45,482 bases of DNA from Burkholderiales bacterium (GTDB taxonomy: Bacteria; Pseudomonadota; Gammaproteobacteria; Burkholderiales; Burkholderiaceae_D). The stretch lies in the NCBI GenBank assembly GCA_016200895.1, contig JACQDX010000109.1, positions 1-45,482 on the forward strand, given 5' to 3'. Positions 43,247 to 45,482 of the stretch are shown here, one piece after another. The first letter of the stretch is position 1, and each line of letters starts with the position of its first letter. Below the pieces are notes generated by a model. It ran no database searches. It was given only the letters and a program-made list of their open reading frames with translations, and was not told where the DNA came from. Position numbers and translations under genes: made by a program.

Positions 43247-44317
43247 CTATTCAGCAACCCCATCCGGATCCGTCTCCCGTTGTCCTATTTTTCCAATATC
43301 CCCATTGCCCCTCGTTTTTAGACCATCTTCAAGACCACCCGCATCCAATAAATCCAACTGCCGCCCATCTTTTTCCTCAACCAGGGCAGGGGAGGCCACC
43401 ACTGACGCCAGCGCCAATTCCTTAATCATCGCATCCCTCTGCAAATTCAAGGCAGTCAACTGTCCCTTCAGCGCATTAATTTCCCCCCTGGACGCATCGA
43501 TCGTTGAACGTGCATTTTGCAACTGACTTTTCACGAGATCCACCTCGGTCTGATTTCTGGAGCGCAAGGAGAGCGCTTCACCCTCCCAGTGCAACGACCT
43601 GGCCCTGGCCTCCTCGATCTGCTGCAGCATATGCCGTTCCATCCCCCGATAGCGCTGCTCATTCTGAACACCAGCCGCCTCAAACTCCGCCAACCGGCTC
43701 TTATGGTCCGCATTCAGATTGGCCAGGCTGTCCTGGTATTGGGATGAAAGCAGCTGCATCGCTTCCGTATGCCGCCTGTCGCGCTCTTCAATCGCCTGCT
43801 GCATAGCTTCCAGCCTTTGTACCAGCACACCTTGTTCCGCTTTCACGCCATCATTCATTTGCAAGGCCTGCTGCAAGCGCTCCTGAGAAACCGCCAGGCT
43901 CGTCGTCTGGCCAGCCAATTCGGCTTGCACTTGCTCCAGATGCTTTTGTTTCTCCTGAACAAGTGAAGTCATTTGGGCATGCTCCTGTGCGAGCTGCGCA
44001 CGCTCCTGGTTCAGCAAGGACTTTTCGTGGGCGAGATGCCCCTGGGCTGCAGCAGTGGCCGTCGCCCACAACTGACGCATGAGTTCCGCCACTTCATCGG
44101 GCATCCCCTGGCCAGCCGCTTGCGCACAGTGATGACTGAACAAACGCTCATACCAGGCGTGAATATCAGCCTGAACGTCCGTGTCCGATCCCCCTTTGTA
44201 ATAACCGCGCACTTTAGAAACAGACGGCTTTTCTGATGCGGCAGCCAGGGAATTACACGCAGCCCAGACTGCTTCACGCCTGGTGTAAGAACGGTCTGAA
44301 AGAATAGAAGTAGACAT
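43247..44317 (-). CDS. KfrA_N-domain coiled-coil DNA-binding protein
   Basis: This 356-residue protein has an N-terminal KfrA-type DNA-binding domain (RREAVWAACNSLAAASEKPSV, then VRGYYKGGSDTDVQADIHAWYE, residues 12-60) and then a long coiled coil (about 90-315) rich in Gln/Glu/Leu, with a short acidic tail. KfrA proteins are plasmid-borne autorepressors linked to partition; chromosomal-island versions exist. It differs from the TnpT-like protein at 709-1725 and has higher GC and more regular codon use than the czc genes. It is 15 bp from the ISKra4 end and not interrupted by it. AT-rich DNA with hairpins and a CRISPR array lies upstream of it. Confidence 0.75.
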   Translation of the reverse strand: MSTSILSDRSYTRREAVWAACNSLAAASEKPSVSKVRGYYKGGSDTDVQADIHAWYERLFSHHCAQAAGQGMPDEVAELMRQLWATATAAAQGHLAHEKSLLNQERAQLAQEHAQMTSLVQEKQKHLEQVQAELAGQTTSLAVSQERLQQALQMNDGVKAEQGVLVQRLEAMQQAIEERDRRHTEAMQLLSSQYQDSLANLNADHKSRLAEFEAAGVQNEQRYRGMERHMLQQIEEARARSLHWEGEALSLRSRNQTEVDLVKSQLQNARSTIDASRGEINALKGQLTALNLQRDAMIKELALASVVASPALVEEKDGRQLDLLDAGGLEDGLKTRGNGDIGKIGQRETDPDGVAE

Positions 44318-44730
44318 ACGTATTTCCTGAAGGAAAAAAAGCTAAAAAATTGCCATTAGCTCAATGAAATCGGCGACAACCCGCAAAAGAAGGAAATTTT
44401 CTTATTGGGAACGATCAAATAATAAATATATTATTTTATTTCGTCAATATTTAGACGTTTAATCCAACATTTGCATGATTATCTTACTTATCATGCATTA
44501 TTAAAGGGAAATTCCTTTTGTATAAGTAACAACTGCATTGGAAACGAGTATCCGCGTGAAACATTCACGCGAAAATAGACGCTAAATTTAGTTGAAAGCC
44601 TTATCTGGTAAGGCTTTCCAATGACTTGAGACGCTGAAATAATAGAAGTTAATGTTTCACGATTGCGGGAACGGACTTAGCGCTGGATTTTTTCGTGTGC
44701 TTCCTCATCCCTTAAGGCGTGCACAAATCA
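44318..44730. other. AT-rich non-coding region with three perfect inverted repeats
   Basis: No gene is seen. TGCATGAT/ATCATGCA lies at 44472-44479 and 44490-44497, CGCGTGAA/TTCACGCG at 44553-44560 and 44564-44571 (loop ACA), and GAAAGCCTTA/TAAGGCTTTC at 44594-44603 and 44609-44618. They may be KfrA-type operators, terminators or recombination sites. The region is upstream of the leftward KfrA_N gene and on the leader-distal side of the CRISPR array. Confidence 0.6.
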
Positions 44731-45480
44731 AGGTTTTGTCGCGTTTGAGGCAGCAAACAGCTAATCAAGATCGAGCAGCAACTTGCGAATTTTCTAAGCT
44801 GCCTGTGCGGCAGCAAACATAATTCAATTTTTTACTTCCATCCTTGTCATTTTCTAAGCTGCCTGTGCGGCAGCAAACGTTCTACTAGCCCAACTACAAC
44901 TTGCCTTACTTTTCTAAGCTGCCTGTACGGCAGCAAACCGGAAGCGGTACCAAGTCGGCGCGATCAGCACTTTCTAAGCTGCCTGTGCGGCAGCAAACAA
45001 TTACCGTTTGTATCGAACTGTTGACCTTGTTTTCTAAGCTGCCTGTGCGGCAGCAAACCGGGCAGCGTCCTCAGTGCCTTCGCCGAAGTATTTCTAAGCT
45101 GCCTGTGCGGCAGCAAACTGGGACATGAGCTGATCATCGACAATTTTGCATTTCTAAGCTGCCTGTGCGGCAGCAAACAGGGTACAGGCTCTTATTTCTG
45201 CTCTCAGTGTTTTCTAAGCTGCCTGTGCGGCAGCAAACGTCAAACCATATTTGATACTGCAGACGCATCATTTCTAAGCTGCCTGTGCGGCAGCAAACAA
45301 AATACCCGATCAGACATTTCCGAGACTGACCTTTCTAAGCTGCCTGTGCGGCAGCAAACGTTCTCTGTTCTTTTTGACTCTTTCACTCACTTTTCTAAGC
45401 TGCCTGTGCGGCAGCAAACGCCAAGGTCTGACACCTAACGACCTGTACAACTTTTCTAAGCTGCCTGTGCGGCAGCAAAC
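44731..45480 (-). CRISPR. CRISPR array, subtype I-F-like repeats, 12 full repeats plus one degenerate
   Basis: Repeats of 28 bp (TTTCTAAGCTGCC...GGCAGCAAAC on plus) recur every 60-61 bp from 44791 to 45480. Spacers are 32-33 bp and all differ. A degenerate repeat at 44731-44758 keeps only the 3' half, as expected for the old, leader-distal end. One internal repeat (44911-44938) has G to A. On the minus strand the repeat reads GTTTGCTGCCGCAC...TTAGAAA, matching the I-F repeat and its crRNA handle, so transcription should run leftward and the leader and cas genes should lie right of the window. No cas gene is present here. Confidence 0.96.
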
Positions 45481-45482
45481 TG

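Noticed and set aside
44901..45176. ORFs on both strands with repeated SKLPVRQQT or LLPHRQLR peptides
   Set aside because: They are translations of the CRISPR repeats and have no gene-like context.
1..45482. tRNA or rRNA genes and an att site for an integrated island
   Set aside because: I saw no tRNA-like cloverleaf, rRNA segment or direct-repeat att pair, although weak ones could be missed by eye.

Overview
This window looks like a metal-resistance island from a betaproteobacterium, probably Burkholderiales/Oxalobacteraceae-like. The family matches (PbrR/PbrA/PbrBC/PbrT, CzcICBA, CzcP, CzcD, CzcRS and CzcE, all of the Cupriavidus type) and the moderate GC point there; the placement is inferred from remembered families, not from a search. 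The DNA is clearly accessory: transposon recombination genes, insertion sequences, a broken group II intron, a CRISPR array and many decayed genes sit between intact resistance operons.

Layout. (1) 1-2400: a tyrosine recombinase (minus, cut by the window edge) divergent from a KfrA_N/coiled-coil protein, the arrangement of the tnpS-rst-tnpT resolution module of Tn4651/Tn5041-type Tn3-superfamily transposons. A small ORF follows, then a long imperfect inverted repeat with GGGG ends. (2) 2400-8800: a lead-type cluster: a 49-codon ORF and pbrR on minus; pbrA, the fused pbrB-pbrC and pbrT on plus. pbrT is split by an in-frame TAG. A redoxin remnant follows. (3) 8829-10193: a second MerR regulator with a YnfA-type membrane protein, divergent from a small CC-motif protein. 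(4) 10194-17053: a decayed zone with an sRNA-like transcription unit, an antitoxin remnant, an IS66 element with two 1-bp deletions and a lost end, a group II intron that starts at the IS66 tip and is 3'-truncated, and broken TPM and stress-protein genes. (5) 17054-30268: czcI, czcP, a truncated second P-type ATPase, then a czcI-czcC-czcB-czcA-PII-mgtC-zinc ribbon-czcD series. (6) 30425-41340: a FlgB-like gene, a small membrane protein, a czcE-like gene, czcSR on minus, then a second RND operon, czcI-czcC-czcB-PII-czcA. (7) 41677-45482: an ISKra4-family element, a second KfrA_N coiled-coil protein on minus, and a subtype I-F-like CRISPR array running off the right edge.

How it works together. 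PbrA and CzcP pump Pb/Zn/Cd-type cations from cytoplasm to periplasm and CzcD exchanges them across the inner membrane. The two CzcCBA complexes carry periplasmic metal across the outer membrane. CzcI- and CzcE-type periplasmic proteins and CzcRS sense or buffer the metal. PbrB/PbrC are the phosphatase and signal-peptidase activities linked to lead handling. The most unusual points are PII-like genes embedded in both RND operons (once between czcB and czcA), three czcI genes whose -10-like hexamers lie only 6-7 nt before the start codon, a FlgB-like gene inside the metal cluster, an sRNA-like unit, and a CRISPR array beside a KfrA-type gene in hairpin-rich DNA.
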